Below, piece after piece: positions 38,065 through 48,591 of a stretch of 64,000 nucleotides of DNA. Numbering within the stretch: the first letter of the stretch is position 1; every line of letters begins with the position of its first letter. The notes under the pieces were generated by a model. The model ran no database searches. It saw only the letters and a program-made list of their open reading frames with translations, and had not been told where the DNA came from. Position numbers and translations under genes: made by a program. This DNA comes from Setophaga petechia. Taxonomy: Eukaryota > Chordata > Aves > Passeriformes > Parulidae. The DNA lies in assembly GCA_024362935.1 (NCBI GenBank), contig JANCRA010000025.1:9636936-9700935 (forward strand), written 5' to 3'.

Positions 38065-41000
38065 GCCCTACAATTTTTCTCACTTATACTATTCACAGCT
38101 GTCTCTGGTTTGACTTCTAGCCTCATCTTTTGGCTAATGCAGATCTCAGATAAGTTTCCAAGCCCTTTCTCTTGGCTAAATCCCAAATCTCCTCCTCCAT
38201 CCACATGCTCATAAACGGCTCAGCAGCACCCTGTTTAAATTTCACTTTGCACTGGGCACTGAGTTTAATCACATTCTATACCTGGCCATTTAGAACCATA
38301 TCCAGATGATCTTTCCCCCTTTCTCTCTTTCCTTTCCTTGGGATTTTCTTTTTACTGTGCTGTCACAACCTTTCCTTAGTGATTGTTGTGTGTTTGCATT
38401 ACTATAAAAAATAAAACTTCGCTGTGGACTGATACCCACAGTACAGGACACAGAACCTTTATTCACTCTCAAACTGCCTTTAAAATGATGATACAGGAAA
38501 CTACCTCTGTCCAGTTCCATCCTTCATTCCACCTCTCATTGGTATGGTCTTGAACTTCAGCTTAACAGGGTTAAAATCCCAGCAGAGCTCCAAATCCACA
38601 CACTATTTTTATTCTTTCTCCCTGTTCATAAAAGTCTTATCGAACACGCAGTCTCTTGGGTGATGGTTCTGGACTTTCATTTTGGTGGTGGGGAAAGGGG
38701 CTTTGAGGCATCTTTTTCTTTCAACACTTGTCCTATGCTCAAATATTTTCCTCTTTCAACATCTTCAGAAGATATCTTGAACACAAAAGCTTTCATCAGG
38801 ATGCTTCATCCCTAAATCTTAACCCCACTGCATATTATTTAATAACTGGTCTGTTAAAGGAATTGTCCAAATCATCCTTTTTCCTAGTTATTTCAGTCCT
38901 GTAATTTATATAATTCACAACCTTCTGCTTCCTCTCCTTATTTTCTACGAGGATAAATAAACAAATAAACAACTCCCAATAAACAACAAACAAACAAACC
39001 CAAATAAAAAGTAAACTACCTTTTAGGTCCTCCTTTTAGGTTCTTTCACAACTGAACTTGGCCTTACCCGGCTGTTCAGTTCTTTCCTTATTCATGTGTT
39101 CACACTAATAGCACTTCCCTCTTTCCCTGTCTGGTCACCCACATCAATCCTTATATCCTTTATACCATTAAACCATTTCCTTGCACACCTTTAAAATTCA
39201 CCTGAAGCTTTATCTGCCTTGGTTTACAGACAACAGGCTGGACTGACACAAAGCTAGCTGAAATGGATTTGGGATTATTGTTATCCCTTTTTGCTTGCTT
39301 TGTTCCCTGTTGCAACTTGTCCTTATAGTGGGTTGTTAAGCAGAAGATATTTGTTGTAGCCCAGGACTCCCCACAGCACCAAGTGCAGCAGTTCTGTGGC
39401 TCACAGGCAGCCTAGAGATATTTTATATTGAGCAAAACTCTGTAGAATATACAGGGGATCTCAGAGGCTTGGCAAAGCTTAACAAGACTGTCTTAGTTCA
39501 GCTTCTGTGTGTTTATGGGGAAAGGCCCTAAAGTTTGACAAAGGTGTTGTTTTGTGCATTCTTACACTCACATTTTTTTTATTTTTTGTCAGTAAACGTA
39601 TTTTGAGGCATAACAAGTAAACAGCTTATACAAGCCTGAGCCTGAAGCTGAGCACCTGCACCTCCAATAAGATCATTGTTTGAGTAAGGTTTAAATAATT
39701 TAGTACAAATTGGCTTTCCTATAGGTGTTGACAAGCACATCATCACTAGTTACTAATGAGTGCAGGATTCCAGAGGTCTGCACAGATATCACCCTCCTCC
39801 TCCTCCTCCCTTGACTGCGCATGTGTCCCTCGAAACAAAGAATTTCACAAACAAGCACCTGGAGACCTTGATTAAAAACCACCTGCTCTGAAGCTCTTGG
39901 GAAGACAGATTGCACAGTGTGCAGGTGGCCTCCACAGCACAGCTTGCTGATGTTTCTGATAGCTGGAGTCAAACTGAAATAAAGTTTGCTTCCCTTCCTC
40001 CCACACACATACCCAGCCCTTTGTGCTGCTTGGCCTCGTGAAAGGAGTTTATGAGTGTGCCCTCAAAGGGTCTGACACAGCCTGGCTGCAATGACAGGAC
40101 TGATGAGTCTAACAAACCCTGCTTTGTGACAGGACAGGCCTTTCTTATCACTGATCAGCTTTCAGCCTGATCAGGCAAAAATAGTGATATTTGGTGAAAA
40201 GAGGACAAAAGCATCCCAGGGATAACCAGTGATAAGCAGCCATCTGAGAAGCTTCACCACCTGTTGCACAATTTTTCCCCATTCATTCCTGAGCCTCTAT
40301 GAAAAGCCATACAATGGGTATGCAAAAGATGCAATGAGATCTGACATCCCTCTCCCTGAGTCCTGCAGGCTCTTTATACAAATGGGATCCCTCCACTTTA
40401 ATGTCATTTTTTCTTGGCACAAGGTTCTTGCAGGAGTTTCGGTGCTGTGCTTTCAAAGGTGGAACACAAGAAAGTGATGGGGAGCTCTGCTGGGTCTGAG
40501 CTCACATGAGGAATTTCTGCAGTGCCTCGGGTCTGAAAGAGTCTCTGAAAAGGACTGGAATAGCCTCACACCCTGAATGAATTAACTCCTTGTGGGAAAG
40601 CCCAGGAGCCTTTTCTCTCTGTGTGTAAGCATAATTTCAAAACTGATATACATCCCTCAGAGCTGAAGCAAGGAGCTCATCACATTTCCACAGCCCTTTG
40701 CCAAAAGCAACGTGAAGCAGAGACCTCTGGATCCTTTAGGTCTGCTTGCCCTGCTGCAGAGACAAAGCTTATGCAAGAGGGCAATTCAAGCTAGTCAGAC
40801 AGCAAGGGCAACTCTTCCACTGGGCAAAGATGGGAAACCAACCTAAAGATGGTGCTTCTAACCTGAAAAGCTGTTGAGAAACCCAAATATTTCCAACACA
40901 ATAGAATGCAAGCCCTTGCAATATCACAGGTTGAAGTGATGCTTGGCCTGCTGATGTCAAGGTGTGTGTTACAGCCTCGGACCTCAGTTCCTGGCAGCAC

Positions 41001-41480
41001 AGCCCCCTCCAGCTCCCTGCTGGAGCTGTCCTCAGGCTGCACTAAGCATAGCTGGCTTTGTTTCCACGCGTTGTGTGGGGCCAGCCCTGAGTCATCCAGG
41101 AAAAACTCCCGGCTGTCCCTCCCTCACCTGCCAGCTCCAGAACCCACATTAGACTCAAGGTGTCTCAAGGGCTTGGAAAATCAATAAGAGCAGCAGAACC
41201 CAGGAATTCTGCCTGTCAACGTCCAGTCCTGCCCAGAGGCAGAACTCTTTTGGGCACCTTTACTCTTCCATCTCCCACAGTCACTGACATTTTATCAAGC
41301 ATCTGGCGAAAATAGTCTAAATTCCTGACAAACAGAAAACAGCTTCTAGAGAGCACCATTTCTAAGTCAGATCAAACACACAGAGTAATATTTTTAGTTT
41401 TAAGAGAGATGTAATCTGGAGATGAAGGAGCAATTAACTTAATCTCAGTGTAAGGCAAGTTGTTATAAGAAACATTTTCC

Positions 41481-41522
41481 TTATCTTGAGATAAAAAAAT
41501 ATAAAAGCTAATAGCTTTTATA
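41481..41522. repeat. Two adjacent palindromes
   Basis: TTATCT-TG-AGATAA (41481-41494) is followed by TATAAAAGCTA-A-TAGCTTTTATA (41500-41522), a perfect 11-base-arm palindrome with a single-base centre. Both could extrude as small hairpins or bind symmetric dimers. Confidence 0.85.
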
Positions 41523-42535
41523 GTTTACCCTTACTTATTTCTTCAGGTTAATTGAATTTCAAATTTGATAATCTAGTAAATTTAGAACCCTAACCTGCAA
41601 GGGTTAATTGAAACTCCTAAAAGACATGCTTGCTCACATCTCCTGCTGTCCAAGCTTATTATACTTTGTGTCATGGGAAACTCTCCAGGCTACATTTCAC
41701 TGTGCAAGACCTGATTAAAGCAAGTGAGGTGGTCATTCCACTTTGCTTATTGCAGCCTAGAGTTCACAACCTATGGGACATCATGTCTGGAAAAGAAACC
41801 ACACTGAAATTAAAGGACATTCCATACTTAGAGGAGGGATGGCCATATAAGATGCTGACCACCATCCAAATGAAGTGCACAAAGAGAAGCAGTCTGGTTC
41901 CAATGAGGGCTGGACTGGATCCCATGGCTTCTGGGAAGAGGTTAAGGATGCAGCTTGTTCAGTGGGAGTTAGGGATATGAAAGCAGATAATTAATGTGGT
42001 GTGAAAGAAGAGAATACAAGATCATTTTACTTGCATGGGAGCAAAGGAAGGAAGAAAGCACATCTGAGTCAAAGCAGAGGATGCACGTAACAGTTGCAGT
42101 CATCTCTGCTTTTTAAAGCAAGAAGCAGAAAAATTCCTGGAAGGCAGACTGGAGATTACAAAAAATAATTAGGTTTACAAAACCAAAATGCATAAAACAA
42201 AGATATGTACTTCAGAAACGTTAGCTAATAAAGGCTATGCTCAAGACAGAGCTTGTGATGGGGCCTTTCTGCCCAGAATCACAGGCATGACTTCAGGCTT
42301 CACACAAACCTGTTCTCTCCATCAGTGTGGAAAGGCAGCCTGTCTTCTTAGCTGGGAAGTCAAATGAGACTAGATGATCCTAACTACAACTTTCTCTTGT
42401 GCTCCAGAAGCTAAAGGAATATAAATGATTGAGCAAAACCATATCCAAGGAAAGCACACCCCAACTCTACTACCCCAACTCTACTAGCCCAGTGGGGCTA
42501 TGGGAAAGCCACAACCTTTTTGCCCAAATAATCGG

Positions 42536-42767
42536 CAAAGATAAAGATAAATATAAAGATGATAAAGATAGATATAAAGATAAAGGTAAAGGTAAAAGTA
42601 AAGATAAAGATAAGGATAAGATAAAGATAGATAAAGATAAAGATAAAGGTAAAGGTAAAGATAAAGATAAAGATAAAGATAAAGATAAAGATAAATTATA
42701 AAGATAAAGATAAAGATAAAGATAAAGATAAAGATAAAGATAAAGATAAAGATAAAGATAAAGATAG
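42536..42767 (+). repeat. (GATAAA)n hexanucleotide microsatellite
   Basis: About 230 bases of tandem AAAGAT/GATAAA, with interspersed GGTAAA and GATATAAA variants in the left half and a pure right half after 42700. The long Lys-Asp frame on + and the Tyr-Leu/Phe-Ile frames on - are artefacts of the repeat. Confidence 0.97.
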
Positions 42768-43069
42768 CATGTCTTAACCACACCAGTCCTGTGTGCCACC
42801 AGAGAAGGAGACTTTTTCTTAGCTCACCCCTTCTTAGCTTTCAATTCCTTTCCATTGTCGTATGATGGCTGGCTGGACTTCTACTTGTATAACCAAAAAA
42901 AAAATCCAAAAATAACTTCTCAGAATAACTGTTAGGTGGGATTTTTTCCTTTATTAAGCATTCAGTTTTCACCCATTGGAAAATATCAATTCATCACAAA
43001 TGTAATCAGGAATGGTTTCAAGTCTGGGATGGGAAGGAACTGAGAGAAACTAAGTCCAGGAATTAGGAC

Positions 43070-43147
43070 TCTGAATCAGAGAAAGGGAGGACTTGACCTC
43101 TGGTGTCCCACAGCCTGGATGAGTACATTAACCACTAAGCTATTCCA
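43070..43147 (-). mobile_element. Relic of a tRNA-derived SINE (pol III A and B boxes)
   Basis: On the minus strand the sequence starts GGAATAGCTTAGTGGTTAAT, with an A-box-like TAGCTTAGTGG (43133-43143), and carries a B-box-like AGGTCAAGTCC (43089-43099) at the spacing expected for a tRNA. After it comes TCTCTGATTCAGAG. The pattern resembles old sauropsid tRNA-like repeats. It cannot fold as a good tRNA and is not called as a tRNA gene. Confidence 0.6.
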
Positions 43148-43371
43148 AGGCAGGAGGTGAGTCTGTCTCGTCTCAGAAAAGTGTCTAAAGGGATGGATTT
43201 TGTTCCAACACAGCACGAAAAACAAATTGCAAATCTTTCCCCCCCACACCTCTTCTTTAAATTGAATTCTTGTTCTCCAGCCAGCCCAGCTTGGTATTAG
43301 TTTTGTGTGAGTTAAACAGACCAGACACGTTTCTTCCTGTTGGTATTTGATAGATATTCAGTAATAGGAGG

Positions 43372-43410
43372 GAAAAAAAAAAAAAAAAAAAGAAGAAGAA
43401 GAAGAAAAAA
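43372..43410 (+). repeat. Poly(A) and (GAA)n tract at the left edge of the distal CpG block
   Basis: About 19-20 A bases followed by a short GAA run. It marks the transition from AT-rich intergenic DNA to the CpG-rich block. Confidence 0.85.
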
Positions 43411-43469
43411 GTTCGGTCTATATTTCAAGCTGAAGTCAAGACCAGAGAGGGAAAGAAGGAGCTCCAGGC

Positions 43470-45480
43470 CATGGCCGCACCACCATGGACAGCGCCCTGG
43501 GGCTGGAGCCGGGCCACGCTCCGCCGGCACCGCCGGGCGCTGCGGGGCAGCGGCGGCCCCGGGGATTCATCGCCGCCTCCTCGCCCTCAAAGCTGAAAAT
43601 TGCTCCTCTCGCTGTCTGCCGGATTCTAGGAACCAGACAGAAGATTTGGCAAAGCTCTCCTCCTCAGTTCCACGCAGCTTTTTTGTGTTTTTTGCTTTAC
43701 CCCCCTCCCGGCCCCGCCCGCCCTTTCTCGAGTGCATTAAATTGGATGCATATTGTCCAAATAAGCGGCGCCTTGTGTCAATAGCTGGGCTGGGGAACTC
43801 CGGCCGCCCCTCGGGTGTGAGAGGCCGCTCTGCTCAGCCACTCTATCACTGTTTAACAAAGGACATTACTGTGCTCGCTTGGAGCACCACGGAGCGTCTG
43901 GGGCTTGCTGATGGGGAGGGGAAAAGCGCCTTTCTCTTTCTCCCCGAGCAATCCTGTCATCCAATGCGAAGATGACACCATGTCAGACGTGGAAGAAGGA
44001 ATTTCTCATTCCCTACGGGGAGTCAGAGGATAGGAGTGCACTCGTCTTGAGAGCTGGGCACGGCGGAGCACAGCAGGGCAAGGATGAGTGTGTACTAGAG
44101 AGTCTGCCCCAGCCTGGCAGCAGTCCTGCCTGCTTCCAATTGCACCGCAGCCTTGTCCTCAAGCCCACCCTGGGAGCCTCGGAAAAATATTCTGGGGCTT
44201 CGCACCTCGCCTGCAGAGAGCCGCGCTCGCTGGTTTGAGCCTTAAGAGAGGTTGGGCAAATCAGGGGATTTCTGGTCCTCGCAGGACGAGTCCAGCAATC
44301 CCTGTGGTGCCGCTCCCTTCCCTTCCCCGCCAGGCTCTCCAGCCGTCAGCACGCCTGTGTTTTTTTGCTGAACACCATTTTTTCCACCCTGGGAAGGCTG
44401 GGGAGGTTAAACTCCCCGTCTGAACCGAAGCCCTGGACGGGTGCAACTGAGGTTATAGAAATCCGGGAGGGGAAATGACGAAAACGCTTTATTGTGAATA
44501 AAACAAGAGGGAGGAGGGAGAGGCGGAACTTCACGGAGGTGAAGGATGGGAAGTTCGCGGAGCTGAGGATTCAGCCCGTCTCCAAGCGCCGGGCGGGGGT
44601 TTAGTCATTATTTCCCTTTTTCCCTCAGGCTGCAAGGGTATCTCCTCCCCTGAGAGCTGAACCTGTCCCAGCCACTCGCTGGCTTTTGTTTCGGTCCTTG
44701 AACGGCTTCTGGGGGCAGCCCGGTCACGCACCCGCCCGCAGCCCCTGGCCCTATTCCCTGCTCGGGAAAACCTGGGACAGGGACTTATCTTTCTAGCCAA
44801 GCTCCCAGGTCAACCTCCTCGTAGAAAAGCTGATTTATGCCTGTTTATACGTATGGAAAAAAGGAGGCAGAAGCCAAGCGCGGCTTCCCTCCAAATTCTC
44901 ATTGTGTTTGAGGCGGGAAGACGGCGGACAGTGGAGTCAGAAAACCCAAAATGATAAAGTTTGCCTTGTCGCGGCAGAGAGGGCTCGGCCAGAAGGGCAA
45001 ACACGGGGTTTTACCTCACCTCAGCACGGCCGAAGCCTTTCCCGGGGCAGACAAAGCCACGGGTTCTCCCCGCGCATCCCAGCCGCAGAAACAGCCGGCA
45101 GCAGCTCGCCTTGGCGGGGAGCCCTTACCGGGGCCCGGCAGGTGACAGCCCCGCAAAGGTTTTGCGGGATTTTCCCTCTCCCAGACACCGGGCCAGCCGT
45201 GCCCGGGGGCGCTCCGAGAGCGGAGCCGCGCTCGGCACAGGTGTGGGGATGGAATGGTGCCTAAAGCTCCCCAAGCCGGTCCATCCTCTAGCCCAGCTCA
45301 TCCCTTCTGTCCGCTGAGGCCGGGGGACACCGGGAGCCGCCCGGGCAGGGCAGGAGATGCTGCAGGTGGAGCCTGCCCCGCGGCATCCTGCGAGGAAGGG
45401 AAGGTCTCAACCCCAGCTGAGGGGACTTTTCTCCCCATCCTGCCCCCGGAGGAGGGCTCAGGCTTGCGGTGAGGCTTGGG
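43470..45480 (+). promoter_or_regulatory. Distal CpG-rich block upstream of PTHLH
   Basis: CpG dinucleotides and GC content rise sharply here compared with the AT-rich DNA to the left. Long frames on both strands are by-products of the low stop-codon density. The stretch at about 43720-43800 (around TTGGATGCATATTGTCC, an octamer-like motif) and 43800-43970 looks non-repetitive and may be conserved. In mammals PTHLH has several promoters spread over kilobases; this block could hold a distal one, but no start site can be fixed by eye. Confidence 0.6.
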
Positions 45481-45757
45481 ACCAGGAGTTTGCTCACGGG
45501 AACCTGAGTTTGCTCCTTTGTGTACGTGGCAGGTGACAAGATGCCCTCGGGGATGACAGCCCTCGTGGAGCAAGGGGGGCATGGGGTGACAGTGAGTCTC
45601 CCAAAAGCCTTTGGCATTGCTCAGATCCTGCCGGATTAGCACAGCCATAGTTGGGTTGTGCTATTTTTTTTTTTTCTCTCTTTCCTCTTCCTTTTTTTTT
45701 TTTCCCAAGCCCACTGAGGCAGAGAAGAGGCAAACTCAGCCATAGGAAGGTGGTTAG

Positions 45758-45822
45758 TGATGTCACAAGTTTGGTCTTTTCAATAAAAGCAATGAAGAAG
45801 GGTCTCCCTCACTATATATATT
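45758..45822 (+). promoter_or_regulatory. PTHLH: Candidate TATA promoter with CRE-like site
   Basis: GTGATGTCAC (core TGATGTCA, 45758-45765), an ATF/CREB-like palindrome, lies about 48 bases before TATATATATT (45813-45822). The pair sits in the AT-rich gap between two CpG blocks, about 2.8 kb before the PTHLH ATG. PTHLH is known to be cAMP-responsive and to have a distal TATA promoter in humans. Equivalence to that promoter is inference. Confidence 0.4.
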
Positions 45823-46364
45823 AGGGGAAGCTTCTGTTCTTCATAATAAAAAGAGCAGCAAGGGAGAAAAGCACCTGCTTTTAACACACTTTATTTAGCC
45901 CTAATCTATTACAGGCAGAATCAAAGCTCTGTAGGCTGGATTTTTGAAAAATATTGCCTTTTTATTATTATTTTTATTCATTTAACTTCTTTTTTCTTTC
46001 TTTTCCTTTTAATTTTTTTTCCATTTTCGTCTTTTTTAAGCATAGAACATAGTTTTGGAAGCGATTGCTGAGAAGAGCAACCACTGTTGGCCAGAGTGAT
46101 CTCTGAGAGGCACAGACAGCTGTAACTCAAGGAAAAGGTGAAGTGATAAATTGAGAAGAAACTTCAGGATTCTGAGTTTATAGAGGGCTATTTATTTTTC
46201 CTGAGTCTGTAAAGGATGATGTGTGTTGGTTTTTGGTGTATTTTTTTAAGAAATCATTTCTGAGGAGAGGAAATTCTAAAAATATTTGATGGAAATTTTA
46301 CTTTTAACATGAGCAATATAGCTTATGAGTTTGTGGGGGTTGTTTTCTGGGGATGTCACAATTA

Positions 46365-46520
46365 TTTTTAATTAGTCGAAAGGGCAGTGTAAATCAAAGA
46401 CGCCTATTAGCTATAAGTTTTAATTTATAGCCTACCAGGCGTTCAGGGAATTTATTTACAGCATAAACGATTTAATGTTTTCAGCATGATTTCTATTTCA
46501 GCCTTTATGCTGTTTTATTT
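46365..46520. promoter_or_regulatory. Candidate conserved element between the two CpG blocks
   Basis: AT-rich but non-repetitive, with TTTTTAATTAGTCG, GACGCCTATTAGCTATAAG and CATAAACGATTTAATG. The few CpGs kept in an AT-rich context hint at conservation. It lies about 2.2 kb before the PTHLH ATG. Confidence 0.3.
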
Positions 46521-47070
46521 ACCTGTGTGGTGTGGAATCTGGGCTTTTAAATCGCGTCAGCAAGCGTCGCTTAACTTCAAATAACCTGCAGGTAGAAAAA
46601 CGCTTTGCTTTGCACCTAAACCCTCCCGGAGCGCCTGCTTTAATTCGGGGGCAGGATGAGAAGGAGCCGGCACGCCTCAGTGTGTTTTGTTGCGGCTGGT
46701 GAGGGCGTTGGGAAAGCATTCCCTGTAAATCAGGCTGTCAGCGGCACCACCAGCGGGCTCTGGGGACGCTCCGGGCGAGCATCCCGGGATGCTGCGGGCA
46801 CGGAGCTGGGTCCCAGATGTGCGCTGGACGCGGGGAGATGGGCGAGCAGGGCATTCCCTCCGGATGGGGCTGGGGGCGAGGGGAGCGCTGCCCTGGCTCT
46901 GTCCCCGCGTCCCCCTGGAGCAGCCGGGGCAGCACCAGCAGGCTGGAGAGGAGAGGCGGGCGGGCAGCGTCTCCTTCGGCTTCCACACCGGTGCTGTCCC
47001 GGCACGGAAAAGTTTGGTGCCTCCAAACTTTGTGTCGGGGGATGCGGGGCTGCCGGTGCCCACCGTGGTT

Positions 47071-47138
47071 CGGGGCTGACCGGGGTTAACCGGGGCTGAC
47101 CGGGGTTAACCGGGGCTGACCGGGGTTCACCGGGGCTC
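47071..47138 (+). repeat. 10/20-bp tandem repeat CGGGGYTRAC inside the CpG island
   Basis: Nearly seven copies of a 10-base unit alternate between CGGGGCTGAC and CGGGGTTAAC, so the larger period is 20 bases. The last copies vary (GGTTCAC, GGCTCC). Confidence 0.9.
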
Positions 47139-48229
47139 CGGCCGCCGCTGTCCCCGCACAGCCCCGCGGCGCTGGGCAGCGCAACCTGACGCAGCGGTTT
47201 GCAGCGCCCTGGCCAGGCTGAGAAGGAGGGCGAAGTGGAAGGCGAAAAAAGGGAGAGGAGGAGAAAACTTTCCACTAGTTTACTTTTTTGGCCAGGAGCG
47301 CCTGTGTTCATAGAGCGCGAGTCCTCCCCCCAGCCCTCCCCTTGAGCTCCCCCCCTCCCTGCGCAATTAGCATCATTAGGAGCCGACCCTCCGGCTAATA
47401 GGGGAACGGCGAGCAGCCACGGTAGGTGCAAGGAAAGGCGGCAGCAGTCCCGGGCAGAGCTCTGGGGCTTGAGCTAAAAAGCGCTCCCAGCGATGGGAGG
47501 AATCCCCGCGGCAGGGGAGACGCTGACCCGGGGGTAAACACAAAAAGGGAGAGCTGGAAGGTGAGCGGGAGAGGAGTGCGGCTGCAGGAGATGCGGAGAG
47601 CTTGCTCGGAGTGCTTGGGGTCCGCTCAGTGCATGTGCTGCCGGGTGTTTCCCTTTCTTCGCTCTTTTTTGGTCGCGGGCCCGGGCAGCGCTGATTCCCA
47701 GTCTCCGTTTTGGCTGCGGGTATCCCTCCCGGGCTCTCGCTCTCTCCGCACATGTTCCTAGGGCGCCATCTCTTTGCAAAACCCTCCGTGCTCCCGCAGG
47801 TCTCCCAGAGGCTGCTCCGGAGCGTGTGAACATCGCGGGCTGCAGCCCAGTCCAACCTGCCGAGCCAAGCGTGCTTCCCAGCCCCTTCCCAGCCCAACCT
47901 TCCCAGCCCCTGAGCCTCCCGGGGCTGCCGCTCCTCCCAGACCGCTCGAACTCTCCAGACCTTTGCTTGTCTCTCTCCTTGTCACCGCTTGTCTCTCTCC
48001 TTGTCGCTGTTGGGGACCAAAACTTTCTGGCAGCTGGAGACGTGAACCTGACCCCTTTTTTTTGGTTTGTTGCAGAGGTATTACTGAAAGACAGACGTGG
48101 GGATGCATTCCCCCTCCGCCTCAGCCTGTGTGTGTGTGTTTGTGTGTCCGCGCGTGTTTACAGGGAAGCGAGCAGCTGAGCTGACTTTTGGGAATCTTTC
48201 CTTATCTGCAAAGAGGGCTTCTTCTGTAA

Positions 48230-48236
48230 CATAAAG
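48230..48236 (+). promoter_or_regulatory. PTHLH: Possible TATA-like box close to the PTHLH coding exon
   Basis: CATAAAG lies 385 bases before the ATG, at the right-hand side of the CpG island. A start about 30 bases downstream would give a noncoding exon that includes the GA/G-triplet tract and would splice to 48592. The donor is not certain (GGTAGAG at about 48513 is one option). Confidence 0.3.
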
Positions 48237-48369
48237 CCCTGAGAGAGTGGTTTAGCGGACTAGAACTAAGCAGGGCTCAGGGAGCTCACCGAACCCCGCT
48301 GTAACCCCGCTCAGATGAGAGCTAGATGCTTTTTGAACTAACACCGAGAGAGATCCTGCCTGCGGGCAG

Positions 48370-48455
48370 CGAGAGACAGAGAGAGGGAGGGAGGGAGGGA
48401 AAGAGGGAGGGAGGGAGAGGCAGACAGCAAGGAAGGGAGAGAGACAGAGAGAAGT
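48370..48455 (+). repeat. GA-rich low-complexity tract with G-triplets in the PTHLH leader region
   Basis: An almost pure purine stretch. Four GGG runs spaced by single A bases occupy 48385-48399, and three more GGG runs follow at 48405-48415. It lies about 200 bases before the ATG. Confidence 0.85.
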
Positions 48456-48591
48456 TTGGAAGGAGTGAGCCGAGAGCTCAGAAAGTTTGTTTTTCCTTCA
48501 GAGCCTCTGAGCTGGTAGAGCCGAAGCGGGGACTCCTTGAGGACGGCGCTGGCGCATCTGTCCCTCGGGACTGACCTCTCTTTCCTTGCAG

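Larger units (their letters stand above)
34496..42535. other. Intergenic DNA upstream of PTHLH, no gene seen
   Basis: Holds the tandem duplication (35051-35457), a candidate regulatory element (35990-36340), simple AAAC/AAAT repeats and palindromes (41481-41522). The 116-codon frame at 41630-41980 was inspected and gave no recognisable family. Confidence 0.6.

Noticed and set aside
41630..41980. 116-codon plus-strand frame upstream of PTHLH
   Set aside because: No recognisable family, no conserved splice borders, ordinary intergenic composition.
42536..42767. Repeat array as a possible CRISPR
   Set aside because: The units are contiguous hexamers without spacers, in a vertebrate genome.
42429..42799. 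Long Lys-Asp or Tyr-Leu/Phe-Ile repeat proteins
   Set aside because: Translation of the (GATAAA)n microsatellite in different frames, not a protein gene.
43070..43147. A functional tRNA gene on the minus strand
   Set aside because: The A and B boxes are degraded, stems do not pair well and there is no T-run terminator at the expected place. A SINE relic fits better.
43340..43975. 211-codon plus-strand open frame in the distal CpG block
   Set aside because: It starts in the poly(A)/GAA tract (Lys/Arg run), has no recognisable domain and competes with equally long frames in other phases.
46730..47431. 233-codon minus-strand open frame, the longest in the window
   Set aside because: It lies in a CpG island where stop codons are rare, is Pro/Ala/Ser/Gly-rich, overlaps other long frames on both strands and crosses the 10-bp tandem repeat. 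No domain was recognised.
47376..48184. Several overlapping frames of 111-173 codons on both strands just upstream of PTHLH
   Set aside because: Chance frames in GC-rich promoter/leader DNA. They have low-complexity Pro/Arg/Ser composition and none is compatible with the known gene structure.
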